A stretch of DNA of 64,000 nucleotides, from contig JAREIK010000343.1 of the NCBI GenBank assembly GCA_029783825.1, positions 2,518,501-2,582,500 on the forward strand. The letters are read 5' to 3'. The translations under genes were made by a program, and so were the position numbers. This document shows positions 11,380-25,200 of the stretch, in pieces. Within the stretch, counting starts at the first letter, position 1. Every line of letters starts with the position of its first letter. The notes under the pieces are model-generated. The model saw only the letters and a list, made by a program, of their open reading frames with translations. It was not told where the DNA came from and did not search any database. Origin of the DNA: Sapria himalayana (taxonomy: Eukaryota; Streptophyta; Magnoliopsida; Malpighiales; Rafflesiaceae).

Positions 11380-13660
11380 TTGAGCACAAAATCATACGTC
11401 AGAATTCAAGTAGTAGCACACACACAAAATTAGTTTGTAAAAATTTTTAAAAAAATATTTGGCTTAGACAACTCGGTCACACTTCTTCAATAAAAAAATT
11501 TCAAAATATTTTTGGAAAAGTTTGATTTAAAGATAAACTAATTCATCAGTCAAATATATCTTTCAATCATTTGTTTCTACGTGTCTTTTTAGATCTTGTA
11601 TCCTTTCAAGAGATTAATATACTTATATTTTATAATTTAGGAAAATACTTGTTTTATGCAATATTTCTTTCTAAAATGAGATAAGATAGCTAAGATAATA
11701 AAATATTTTTTTTTGTTACTTTAAAACTTAAAAAATATAAGGTTTGCTCATCATAGTATAATAGAATATTAGTAAGTAGTTATATTATATTTTTTAGAAT
11801 GATTCATTTTTTGACGAGTAGGGAAAGAGTAAAATACAAGATATAAATGAAAAAAAGGGTCGAGTAACCTTGGCATAGCCTGCAAAATCTAACCAAGGCA
11901 CGGATTGACAGAGTGGCATGGCCTTTAACCACACCTACAAATAGCCTGGACTAGACCTAGGCTAGCCTTAATGAACAAAGTTAGAATGGGGCCCTTAACC
12001 ACAACAAGCTAGTTTGAACCAAATCCACACTTTATGTTGTGCATTTGTTACCTCTAATCAAGAAGATACATCTTGATTTATTATCCTTTTTTATTCTTAG
12101 TAGTCACAATAAGGCCATCAGTCATAAAATAGAAGATAATCATCATCTTGTACATCTAAAGCTAATGATTCATACTATAATGATATTCCTATGAAATCAC
12201 CACATGTGCAAATAAGTATATATTAAGCTAATTCTAAAAAGGTAAAGTTTTTCAAGAAAAAAAAAATCTTAATCAAGTTCAAATGATTGAGTAGTTCACG
12301 AATTTATTCTAATTCAAACTCAATTTTAGTCAAAGACTAGATATTTGGTCACCAAGGACTTAAAATTTAGAACCTAGAAGGGGACATGTACAAAATATTC
12401 AAAGAATACGAAAATCTTTTGAAAAGTTATATAATCACTTAAGAAACTTTTTTTATCTTATTCTTTCAAAAACTATTTGGACGAGATACATGAGTTAGAA
12501 GACACACGTATTGCCATACTCATGCATTGTCCATTCTTTCACTTCTTTTATTATTTTTCTTAATAGCACTTGAAAATTGAAGTCTCTTTCTAAAGTATCA
12601 TCTCTCTTAGTATGATATTAAGGCAAGTTGAAAGAGATGAATACTTTTCACTCTAATGAAAGAATTGAACTAATACCTTGACATTCAAAAGGATATATTA
12701 TTATTTACATATAGGTATTCACTATAAAAACTAAATTAAATGAGAAATCAGATCATCTTAAGACAAATTTTATTGCAAATAAATTTATTCATACATTAGA
12801 TATGAATTATTATGATACTTTATCCAATAGCCAAATAATCTTCATATTAATTAGTATTTCCCTGACAGTATCTCACAAATAGATAATATATAATTTAAAT
12901 GTGAATAATATTTTTATTTACAATAATTTTGAAATGGTGTATATGACATAATCACATGGGATTCAACCAATATAGTCAAATATAATTTATAGATTATATA
13001 ATATATTATATAGCCTAAAACAATCACCTAGCATTTTAGAAATTATCATTAATAATCACATCTTTTTATTTATATTGTATATTATAGATTTATCTTTACT
13101 TTTTAACAATAGCTCACATAACAATTTGATTCTTCTTATTATGTACATTGATATATTTTTATTAGTAGTATTTATTAGTTCATAATCACTCAATCTAATA
13201 AATATTGTGTCATAATTTCAGACAAACTCTGAAAGAACTTTGAAATATTTCTTGGGATAAATGTTATCTACTCAAAAAAAATTAATATGTCATCACACAA
13301 AAAATATACAGTTGATACACTCATAAAGATTAGTCTTTTCAGTTATTCTATAATGAATACTCTAATTGAGACTCGTACTGATTTCTTATATGATGTACTT
13401 GTCCAAACGATTCTAAGGCAAATAGAAAAAATATAGAGAAAATAAAAGTATTTAAATATCATCCAATCAAATGTAACATATACAATCAATATAATTAATT
13501 ATTTTATATATTCTTTACTGTGCATTCTCTCAGATACATCTCATCATATATTAAGATATGTGAGAAAATCTTTACGATATAAGATTGCTTTCGGCAATCA
13601 CATACACATGAAATTAAGTACACAAATTCAAGTTATAGACTAGCTAGTACTAAGCAAAGC
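11380..13660 (+). mobile_element. Decayed Ty1/copia element (integrase to RNase H), plus strand
   Basis: At about 11455-11560 the plus strand reads WLRQLGHTSSIKKFQNIFGK, like the copia GAG-pre-integrase motif WHxRLGHPS. Near 12985-13030 there is YRLYNILYSLKQSPS (RLxKALYGLKQSP), near 13130 ILLIMYIDIFLL (YVDDILL region), and near 13230 LKYFLG followed by a SQKK-like stretch. Stops and shifts are everywhere. A GC-rich hAT terminus interrupts it at 11855-12060. It is a very old copy. Confidence 0.65.
11855..12060. mobile_element. GC-rich hAT terminal fragment
   Basis: A GC-rich island rich in words such as GGCATAGCCTGC, CCTAGGCTAGCC and GGCACGG lies within decayed copia DNA. Its base words and its right margin (gttacctctaatc) resemble the termini of Ac-like hAT copies elsewhere in the window (TAGAGRTGTCAA-type ends). 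Target duplication not found. Confidence 0.45.
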
Positions 13661-14742
13661 TCTACAATTTTCTTTTGGTTATGCACCTTGTAGAGGAGAT
13701 TCAATACCTTTTAACTATTATTATTAACTTTTTTTTTTATATTTCATGAGCAAATAAAATACATAGAGATGAATTATTTCTTCTCATAAAAAATTAATAA
13801 TAAAACTATTAATATTTAGTCTACGTTCCTTTAACAGATCATTCAATAATTATTTTCAAAAAAAAAAAAAACCTCAAAAAAACTTCACCTAGCATGTATT
13901 TCCTCAAAGTTGAGTATCTTTAATATTTACCTTTCGGGTTACAAAGAAGTGTTACAATTTGTTTTATTTTTATTTTATTTCTATCATATGTTTTATGGAT
14001 AAGATCACCCAACATATGAGCGGTCCCAATCTAAATCCTAGATATATATATATCCTCATGGTAAATTTATATTGAATATTTTGGAGTTTTTTTCATTAAT
14101 AATTGGAGTTTCTACACTATTTTAAACAACTTGAGAAGATAAGCGTATTATCATTTTTCTCGCTAACTTCACAAACATCAACAATGACTTCAATTCTCTC
14201 ATGCATGGAAGAAATCTCAATTTTTTTTAACAAAATCATAAATATTTATTTTTTAAAAATTACAATAATTAAAATTACAAAAAATTATACAATTTTAGAT
14301 TGACCAAAAGAAAATAATGGTTAAGAATGTAACAGGCCAACAAAATGATAAGAACGTTATGGGTAGGATCTGATTAGATTTAGAAAAATTAAATAGAAGA
14401 TAGGAAAAAATTATAGGGGGATACTAAGTTGCAATGGACTCTTTTTTAGTAAAGTAACATATGAGTAACTCCAAACTTTGCCTAGCCCAAATTACCACAT
14501 CTATCTAGGAACTTCAATAAGTATCATTGTGACCTTCATTTATGATCATCAAGACATATTTCTGATATAATTAAGACTAATCATAATTACTAAATTCAAT
14601 ATCCAACAAAATATTGTCATTACCATTGATTATAGTTTTGAAAAATACTAAAACAAGCTTCGAAATCTTTCAAAGCAAAAAAATTTTAACAAGAGATGAT
14701 GAAGACACCCATAGCCATACGATTAAAATGAAGGTGATGGTG
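13661..14742. other. AT-rich stretch, no gene
   Basis: Only short frames and A/T runs are seen. A few lines near 13.7 kb may be the copia tail. It would be FREE1 intron 6. Confidence 0.45.
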
Positions 14743-14750
14743 ATGTGAAC

Positions 14751-15430
14751 CTAAGAAGCACGGACACGGACACGGACACGGGGATACGACACGGCAGGAT
14801 ACGAAAACACAGCAAATTCTAAAAAACTATGATACGGATACGGCTAGGATACGACATAATAAAAAAATAAAAATAAAAATTATTAATTATAAATATTATG
14901 TATTTTATAATATTTATTAAATTAAATTAAATTAAAATATTTTATTATATATAATAAATATATATTATTTATTTTATAAAATAAAAATATTTTATTTTAT
15001 TTTATAAGATAATATTTATATTTATTTTATTTTATAAAATAAAATTTTATAATTATATTATATAAAAATATATATTTTTTATTTTATTTTATAAAAATAT
15101 TTTATTTTATGCCCCTGCCTCTCCCCTCAAGCACGCCAGCCCCTGCCTCTCCCCTCAATCACGCCCGCCCATGCCTCTCCCCTCAAATCGCGCCGCCCCT
15201 TCATCTCCCCTCAAATCGTGCTCGCTCCTGCCTCTCCCTCAAATCACGCCCGCCCCCTGCCAGTGGCCAACGTTGGCCACCGACGTCGGGCACTATAGAC
15301 GTGGATACAGCTGCCGACGCAACCATCCGATACGCCATGTGGCGTATCGGACACGTATCCGTGCTGTGTCCATGTCGTGTCCACCCGACACGTGGACACG
15401 GCTGCAGGGAGCCGTGTCCGTGCTTCCTTG
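14751..15430 (+). mobile_element. Non-autonomous hAT element, 680 bp (second terminal subtype)
   Basis: Ends are CTAAGAAGCACGG and CCGTGCTTCCTTG, imperfect 13-bp inverted repeats that differ from the CTATGTTGCACGG subtype in the outer bases. The flanking octamers atgtgaac (14743-14750) and atgcgaac (15431-15438) match at 7 of 8. The inside has GGACACGG repeats, an AT-rich core, a 28-bp C-rich tandem array and the CACGTG-type palindrome (here CATGTG). The insert sits 230 bp downstream of FREE1 exon 6. Apparent proline-rich frames across the array are not genes. Confidence 0.88.
15111..15250. repeat. Five tandem copies of a 28-bp C-rich unit
   Basis: Units begin at 15111, 15139, 15167, 15195 and 15223, with core GCCCCTGCCTCTCCCCTCAA. 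The sister element at 17.7-18.3 kb has only about three copies, so the array length varies between copies. Confidence 0.85.
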
Positions 15431-15662
15431 ATGCGAACTATTTTTGAAATGTGAAATGCAAATGAAAAACTCATTTCATTCGTTAAATCATCAAAACCAC
15501 ACCACCAAATATATCCCAATCAAAATTCCAATGAACAATAACAACCCTAAGGCACAGACAGATGCAAATGCCAATAATCAATGAAATGATCAAGAGAAGA
15601 TAATCACTACAAATTGACCATGCATAGCAAAGATCCAACCCAAATTACTAAAGAGTTCGTAC

Positions 15663-16245
15663 CAAGCATCGATCACACACTCTAACAGTCTGAGCATTCT
15701 CATCGGCAGTAAGTGCAGTTCTTCCATGTGTACACTTGTCGCAAAAAATATCTCCACAGTTTCTGCAATGGTGCTGAGAGGTGTATGGACAAGTAGACGC
15801 ATTAATTTACAGGGTAAAAAGCAAGAATTATGATGTGATTCATCACTCACCAAACCATACTAACCTTCCTCACAAAAGCACTGAAATCTGTCACGCATGC
15901 ACTACACCTTGAAACAGCTTCATCTGGCACCTGAAACAAAACCAGAAGTAGAGAACGATTTTGCCAGTCAAATTGGGACCTGGACCAAGCATATTTTAGT
16001 TTTTTTTTTTTCAGTCTAAAACTGCTAGGGCAAGCCCTAGAACTCAGCCACGCACATCAAAGAACAAACAATTCAAACTAAATGTTTTGGTATATTTTAT
16101 GGCATGTACGCACCCAGTGATCTTTCTCCTCGTTGGCAGGCTTCATCAGGTTCATCCAGTCACCAAATCCTTTCTTTTTCTCCCCAGTTTGCTCAGCTAT
16201 CTTTGAAGAATCAAATAACCTCATTCCTCCACCTATCTCCTTGAA
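15663..16245 (-). CDS. FREE1: FREE1 exons 4-6: linker and FYVE zinc finger
   Basis: Exon 4 (16245-16114) carries FKEIGG and KKKGFGDWMNLMKPANEEKD and ends at HW before gtgcgt. Exon 5 (15930-15865) opens with VPDEAVSRC and ends FVRK before gttagt. Exon 6 (15773-15663) opens with HHCRNCGDIFCDKC and ends VRVCDRCL before a gtacga donor. The FYVE finger is thus split twice: the WxxD motif (W-VPD) across exons 4/5 and the R+HHCR phosphoinositide-binding motif (RK-HHCR) across exons 5/6. All eight zinc ligands are visible. Introns 4 and 5 are 183 and 91 bp. If the exon 6 donor is not used, translation would stop three codons later, so the donor call matters; the FREE1 family continues past this point, which supports splicing. 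Confidence 0.92.
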
Positions 16246-19200
16246 CTGCATTCGAGAAAACAAAAATGGCTTCCCTCAGAACAATGGAAGCCAAGAACAA
16301 CAACAAAACTGATTCGACTGGAGCAACATGTCAACAAGATTGAAGAAAAAACAAGCTTCAAAGAATAGTCTAGCAAAGTGACTAATTTCCAATGAGAAAA
16401 TTTGTTTTCTTACAAATAATTATCTCTTTTATCCCCCCTCCTTCCTCTTTTTTTACTTCCACCACTGATACCACCAATAAGATGTAACGCAAAACAAAAC
16501 AAAGCTACAATATAAAACACTGCCCATTGAATGCCAAAGCTTAAATATCATAGTTGAACACAATGATTCTTTCACCCATCCGAACACAATCTTACACCAC
16601 AACACGAATGAACATTACACCAAAGTTGATACCAATGAGACAAACAAGTCATGACTTTTTGTAATACTCAAATAGACATGGACAATTTCCACCTATCTTG
16701 GCATTAGTTTCTTCTATCTCTGACACCATTATCAACAATAAGAAAGAAATATGAGAGCAAAATATCATATGTGATACATCAAAATGAAGCATAATCATAA
16801 AATACATAGAAACTACAAATCCTACTCGAAATAGATCATAAATAATCTTAGGATTAGGGAATATTTAGACACAATAAAATTATAAATAAATGCGCATTTT
16901 AGGTCTAACATATCAATTTCAAGGAGTGTCTTAAACTACTCTCGCTCGGTATTATACGAAAACTCAGAGACAACACATTGATAAAAATGATATACCATAA
17001 TGATTTATCAAAAAAAAAAAAAAGTATGCTATATTCACAAGTAATTAACTAAAGTTTTGCACTTATTTTCAATCTACTATAATTCTCATCTTGCATATGA
17101 GCTTGAGATTGATTATGTCAAACATAAATTCAATTAAACATGAAAGTATTGCCAGCTCAAGAGATGATCATTAAAAATGTAAATTTTTAAAAAAGTTATT
17201 ATTTATAAAGGCATTTTCAATCCATTTATGCCAATAAATGTTCTGTGTCTATAATAAAAAAATATTTTAGGGTAATTATGCATTTGGAAAATAAGAAAAA
17301 ATTGTTTTGTTTTTCGGAATTTATTCTTTGCATGAGATGTTGAAATATTAGTCTTCATGTTTTGGTTTTCTATATCGATGTAAATCATGATAACTATTGC
17401 GGGCATTATTTGTTTATTTTTTATTTTTACTTCGAATACTCAACATGATGACTGTCTCAATCACTTTCACATATTATATAAGTACATTGATTGTATGACA
17501 TTGGATAATGAAATATATTTATTTTATTTTTGTATTTCAACTTTCAACATAATATTAAATATGTTTGTAAAACATGAAGTGTGTCTCCTAGTTTTATTTT
17601 TTTTTTCTCCCTAATATGCAGGTAACAATAATTGCATACTCACTATGTGCGATTACAGTGCGCACAAGCTAAGAAGCACGGACACGGACACGAAGATACG
17701 ACACGGCAGGATACGGGGACACGGTAAATTCTAAAAAATTAGGATACGAATAAGGATACGGCTAGGATACGGCATGATAAAAAAAATAAAATTAAAAATA
17801 AAAATTATTTTTTTTATAAATATTAAGTATTTTATAAAATAAATTAAATTAAAATATTTTATTATATAAAATAAATATATATTATTTATTTTATAAAATA
17901 AAAATTTTGTATTTTATTTTATAAAATAATATTTTATAATTATATTATATAAAAATATTTTATTTTATGCCACATTCCCACACAAATACGCCCGCCCCTT
18001 CCTCTCCCCTCAAATCGTGCCGCCCCTTCCTCTCCCCTCAAATCATGCCCCCTCCTGCCTCTCCCTCAAATCGTGCTCGCCCCCTACCGTGGCCAACGTC
18101 ACCCATGCGGTGACGTTGGCCACCCAACGTCGTCGGACCTCGGGCACTATCGACATGGATACGGCTGCCGACGCAACCATCCAATACGCCACGTGGCATA
18201 TCGAACATGTATCTGTGCCGTGTCCATGTCGTGTCCATGTGTTGGACACACGGACACGGCTGTAGAGAGCTGTGTCCGTGCTTCCTTGCGCACAAGCATA
18301 TAATAGTGCAAGAAATCGTGCAAATTGGAGCATAGTAGCGCGCATGATGGTGAACAGTGATGGCCATGGTGGTGCAATTATTTTTTGAATTGTCCAGAAT
18401 CCAAATGCTTGGTAGAGGAAGCCAAATAGATGGAAATGTAATGGCAGACAATTTTTCATCAGCAAATACTAGGTAGCAATGGTAATGTACGACGGCACAT
18501 GGTGACAAACAATGGTACATGGAAGTGTTTGGGCAGAAGATCTAAATAGGATTCTATTTCTAGCAGATTTGAAGAAGAAAAAAAGATGGGTATAGCTACT
18601 TTTTATATTTTTGTGACACGATATACATTACCATAGCAAAATAAGTTAGAGGAGAGTATCAGCTTAGTGTATTCAATATTAAATGAAATATCAAATTAGA
18701 AATAATTATTGAATATTACTTTCAAAAAAATAGACCGAAATCATTATACAGTTGTGAGAAGAACAAGGAGAATACTTGAGTCATACAAGAGTTTTCACAT
18801 AGCTCATTCACCATAATACTACCTAAAAACAAGTATACAAAACTCTTCTCTAAGATAATAATAAATCATTCACTTCTTTCAAGTATCATTGATTATTTCA
18901 TATGTACTTTCACTTCTAGATCATTAACACAGGAACAAACTATAATATCACTAATAATCATATATTATTTTCTATGTTTTTTTTTGTATTTTAAAAATAT
19001 TATTATTGCTACTAACAAATATTCAAAAATAATTTATTATTCAAATTTTCTTTCTAAACAACATAGTGATAACTTTATTTTGTATTATATCAATGTTTAT
19101 CTATAGGATTAGGAGACTTAGATAACAACTATTTGAAATTAAGTAGGTTGCATTATATATCCTATCTTTAATGATAAAATTTCTTTCTATATATTTGAGA

Positions 19201-22200
19201 AACACTCCACTTATCCATTCTCAGTTTAGTCATTTATTACTAACAAAAATAAAAATATTGTATTATAGTCTTAAAAATATTTCAATCATAAAATATAAGA
19301 CATGTCAATTAGAAAAACTTATCAAAATTTTCAAGGTTACATGCAACTCTAATTTAAATATGAACTCATTAAATGTGATACACTCAAATATATAAAAACC
19401 TACTAGAAATGCAACCAGAGAAGAATTTAGATATCTCATCATTTTTATTAATGCCTATATGATACACATATATATATATATACACACACAGACACACATA
19501 CATACAATTACATATATATTTCATATCATATCATGGGTTTTTTTTTATTTTTTAGACATTGACAAAAAATTAAAACTCAATTTAATAAAGATATTAAAAA
19601 ATAAAAAAGTGATAATACATTGTATTGATCATGAAATTATATAGACTTTCAATATTAGCATATCCTAACAAAATATGATGACTAAAAAAAGAATAAATAT
19701 CTAATCAAAGATACTTCTACTTAAAAGTGAATTCTAAAATATTTTTAAAAATATATGACTTTAAATGTAATACATCATCAATCGGATACTCTCTTATTTT
19801 TTTTTTCTCATCACATACTCTTCTAAATCATATATCATTAAAAAAAATTATTTAGCTAGAGATGTCAAATAGGTCGTGCTGTACCAACAAGACAACATTT
19901 TAGTTCACCCCAGCATGACCCAATGGCATGCCCCTCTGAACCATATGTGCTGGATCATGTCAGGTATGATTCGATCATGCCGAATCTGACCTAGTCATGC
20001 CAGTACGACCCAATCGTGCAAGTCCTACCCAGTCATGTCAAGTCTGGCCTGCACTGGCACTATTGTGGCAACCACTGGCCACAACCTACAGATTACAACC
20101 CACTGGCCGCAACCCACAGATTACAACCCACTAGCCAATGCCTATGATTTTTAGTTGTGCCCACAGCCCACTACCCATTGGACGGTGGCCAATGGGCACA
20201 GGCAGACAGTAACGACATGTGTACATTATTTTTTTTAGTTTCAATATTTAAATTATAAGTAAATTTTTATTTTTAAAAAATATAAATATAAAAAATAAAT
20301 TGTACTGTACTACAATGTAAATTAAAATTAATATATAAAACCTTAACAAATAAAAAATGCATGTGTATCATTTTCAAAAATCTTGGTATTGTATGACAAA
20401 TAATAATAAATAGAAAAAACATAAAAAATTACATCAACAAAAATACAAAATAAAATATATTGCATGTCAATCTTCTCTCCTCTGAGTGATCAAGTCTACT
20501 ATCCAATATCACTAATCAGTTTGTGTCAATACTCAGTAATATAGATCTAATTGTCATGTCTAATTATAAAACAAGAGGTATCAGTGGCCTCAATATCCTT
20601 GATGGCATGTAAGTCATCATCTATGATCAACTCTTTCATTATATCTTGAATACACATCTTTCAATCTTATCAATCTTTCAAGCATAAAAGTATTTCTATA
20701 AAATCTAATTACAATCTACATTTCTTATCTAACATAATATTCACAATTACAAAAAAAAAGAGACTAAGAGGTTATGCTAGAAAGTAGAAAGGTAGATAAA
20801 TAATATATCATTTTAGATAACACTTGATAGGTGAATTATAATAATTTTCACTAATTAAATATATCTAAATTCATATTATTTTTATATAATAGAATAGAAC
20901 AGTAATTAATATTTAAGTATCGAGATAACTCGTTTTTATTCGACAAACCATCTCATCATTTATCTCTTACTAACTAAATAAAAAAGACATCATATCTAAA
21001 TACAATATGCATATCTATACTCATAACCTCACAACAATCACCATACATAGTTTCATAATTTATAAATATATTACATAATTTTTAATAAATCTAACCATGA
21101 TATTCATTTGTTTAGTTCACACATGTGAATATATATCTTAATATATTTTTTAATCTTTTCACTTTAACCATATGATTCATGAATACAAAACCAATAAATT
21201 AAATAAAATAAAAGATTAGTATTTTTATTATTTAGTTTATATTTCAACAGACAAAGCACTAAAATTAGGACGATCTCTATATATATTATATATACTACTA
21301 ATATTACATATACACTTAATTATAATAATAAATAATCAAAACATACACAGATAAATACATATTCATCATATCATAAAAAATTTCCAATAATTTTGAAAAA
21401 GAAATTTATGTTATCATGTCTGAATCGTTAATAATAAGTTTATCACTTAGATTAGTAATATTATAAGATATCATGTATTCATAGACAATACATGACTCTA
21501 ATATTAGATAAATATGATTCAAATAATATCTGACATTCATTTAGATTTTTTTTTTTAACTGGCTAACAAATATAGAGTATAAAATTCATATTATTTGTTA
21601 GGTATCCTAAGATATTTTAGTAAATTTTTTATATTTTCTAATACGAATAAAATAATTTTTATTCTCACTTATACTATTAGATTAATTACATAAAAATATC
21701 TCTAACATAAAAAATATCAGCTAAGGATACATTTATAATAATTCTAACAAACATATTAATAACGACACTATTATTTAAAATATTATCAAATATAATATAA
21801 AAAACTTTATTTTGAATATCATATTCTCTGAATATTATTGACAGATACTCATATGTAACAAGGTTATCATGAGAATGAAAGATTTAATAAAATTTTTAAT
21901 AATTTTTATTTAATTTTTACTAAAAAATCAACATAATGAACAATGAAGCATGCAAATAATATATCATTATGACTAGTCTAGATATCAGATATCATAAACA
22001 CAAATCCACTATAATCTTTAAATTTATTAATTACTAATTATTTTTTTAATTTAAATAATTTATTATATCATACTTACCTGATAGACCTAAGAAATTTACA
22101 ATAACAATGATGAAAATAGATTTGTATTATTTTAACTACTCTTAGATCCTTCAAAAATATAATCAAATAACTCATGTTAATAATTATTTTAGACATGTCT

Positions 22201-25200
22201 TCCCTCTTAAGCTCATTACAATAAATGAAGGAGATTAATAAACTTAAAATTGATCCAAAACTAACTTCAAAAACTCCATCACTAAGTTAATCTGTTTAGG
22301 ATCCAATACATCATATTTTTGAGACATTGTTCAATTTCTCTTAAGATGAACAATACCACTAATACTTCTACATGTATATATTTTTCATAATATATATATA
22401 TATATATATTATGATGAATATTGATTGATGCCCCTGGCATTTTTATTTTTAATTATCTTAAAGTGCATCCAAATTAATGATATTCATTTAATTTCAAGTT
22501 TGTTTATACAAATATATTTGAAACCATAAAAGAGAACTTAGTTTTGATCTCAGACATTTTAATCAGATTATTATTATTTATGTCTAGAATTAATTTATTT
22601 TTATTAAATTCACTATTTATTATTTTTTAATGTGACTCTAAGACTAGACTAGAAATAAAAGAACTAGAAAAGAAAAATATTTTTAAATTTAATAATAAAT
22701 TTTTAAATTTATGTATTTATCTAAATAAAATAAAATAATTAAAATTAAATCATATATTTACCTTACTTTTTGGTACGCAATAAACACTTTGGATATTACA
22801 CCTTGCATTCTAACACTTATATGTTAATGCTCATCACAACAATAAAATTATCACTGAACCAACACTCCAATCAACAAAATTAAAATTTAAAAAATAAACT
22901 ATTTACAAAAAATACAAATAACTAAATAATCTTTTGAAATTAATGAGAAGCGTGATAATGAATAAAATTATACAAAGCACAATAGACACTCTGTATTTTA
23001 TTATTCCCAAATAATATTATACAAAGTACCAACATGATCAAATATAGTCGATTAATGACTCTCTCTATTAAATTGTAGTCCAGGATAGACTATAAGAAAG
23101 GAACGATAATGAATCAAATTCAACATATGAATTCATTCTTCCTATTTTGTTTAAATAATGAATTCGCTCATATACTTATCATACATACCAACAAATTCAG
23201 ATTATAGAATCTAAAAAAATAAAGAATCTCAAGCAAGAAGATCTAATTCAAACTCAAATGATGTGGTAGTACAAGAGTATACATCAATATATTCATATTG
23301 AATCAATAACTAAGAAACTTGACCACTCAAAAATTTAAGTTTATATCAAAAGAGAGAAACATATTCAACCTTATCAGACCAAAGGTGAGCCTACCTAGAA
23401 ACTAGACAATCTTGCAACTATTCTATTTGATATTGACATTTTGATTACTCACAAAAAGAGACAAAAGAATTATACTCAATATTTAAATTTATAAATTTTA
23501 TGATATATTTGTCTTATTTCTTTTTTTAATTCTTTTATTACTCTTCTTGACGATACTAGCATACTCAAATTTTAATCCAAAACATTATCTCATTAAAAAT
23601 AACATCAGGTCATGAAAGAAAAAATATATGCTATCCTCTCTAATGAGACTTAAAAACTAATATAACGACATTGAGAATATCTATTGTTAAATGAAGTTGG
23701 GTGTTCTTTGTGTAGGTAAGTCTATGCAAAAAAAAATATCACCTTAATATGCTACTTATACCAAAAGGATATGCTCGGGAATTGAAGTCTTTACCAAAAA
23801 AGAGAAATATGCCCAACCTTATCAAACCAAAGATGAGCCTACCGAGGAGCCAAACAATCTTGAAGCTACCCCCTCTGATAGTGACTTTTTAATAATTCTC
23901 CAAAATAAACAAAAATGTAATCATCACTCAATTTTATAAGTTTTGTTATACTCTCATCTTATTTCTTCTATATTTATTTTATTACTTCTCTTAACAATAC
24001 TATCATACCAAAGTCCTTAACAAAGATATTATCTCATCCAAAATAATATCAAGTCAAAATAAGAAATATGCATGCCCTCTACATAATAAGACTTGCAAAT
24101 TTATATCACAACAATCGAGAAAATCTATTATTGATTGAAAGTAAATATTCATTGTGTTGACAAGCTCATATAAAAAAATAGATTACCTTCAAGCAAAACT
24201 TATGACGAAAGAATACACTCAAATATATGATATGGGATATTATGACATTTACTCTTTAGTAGTCAAGATGGCCTCAATGTGTATTATTATTTTTCTTATA
24301 GTATCTTATAGTAAGAAGATACATCAACTAGACATAAAAAATATATCTCTTCACGATGACCTTAAAAAAATATACATGAAACATCCATCGAGATTTCAAG
24401 TAATAAAATCAAAAATAATTTGTAGATTACAAAATATATTATATGGACTAAAATAATCATTAAGATCCTAGTTTGTAAGAATTTCATTTTAAATCACTTC
24501 ATTTGAGATACCCAAGTATGTTACTATATTTTTTTGTTCTTCCAAAAGAATTTTGATGGCAGGAGATAACCTTGAAGAGAAAATATATCTAGAACATCCA
24601 TTGGGACTTTAAGTAGGAAAATCATGAATAATTTGCAGATTACAAAATATATTATAGGGTCTAAAATAGTCATTGATCTTGATTTGTAAAAATTTCATAG
24701 ACAATTACTTCATTTGAGATACCCAAATGAACTACTAATTTTTTTTGTTCTTCCAAATGAATTCTAATGGAATGATGATTATATTGATTATCTACATGGA
24801 TAATATTCTATTTTTAAGAGATAACATGTTAGAAATCATTCAACTCAAATAATCCATCAAACATAATTTCAGATGAAAGATCTTGTGAGACTCAAATATT
24901 TTCTTAATATAAAGAAAACTTATTATACAAGAAATATTATAATGTTACCCAAAAGATATAAATCTGATATTCTTGTAAAAATTAGTTTTTAATTTGCATT
25001 CCAATAGATACTCTTATTAATTCAAGTTTTTCACATTTGATACAATGCCTCTAGTAGACTATATTACTTGTAGTAAAATCATAAAAAAATTAACTATTTG
25101 ACTCGAATATACACTTATAATTAATTAAATATTCAGATTCAAGTACTCCACAAAGTAAGATATCATACATAACATGCACATTAAGGTAACACTTGATATA

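Noticed and set aside
15109..15447. Proline-rich open frames in the 680-bp hAT derivative, and similar frames at 18.0-18.5 kb
   Set aside because: They run over the 28-bp tandem array and terminal repeats; the two sister elements do not conserve a frame.
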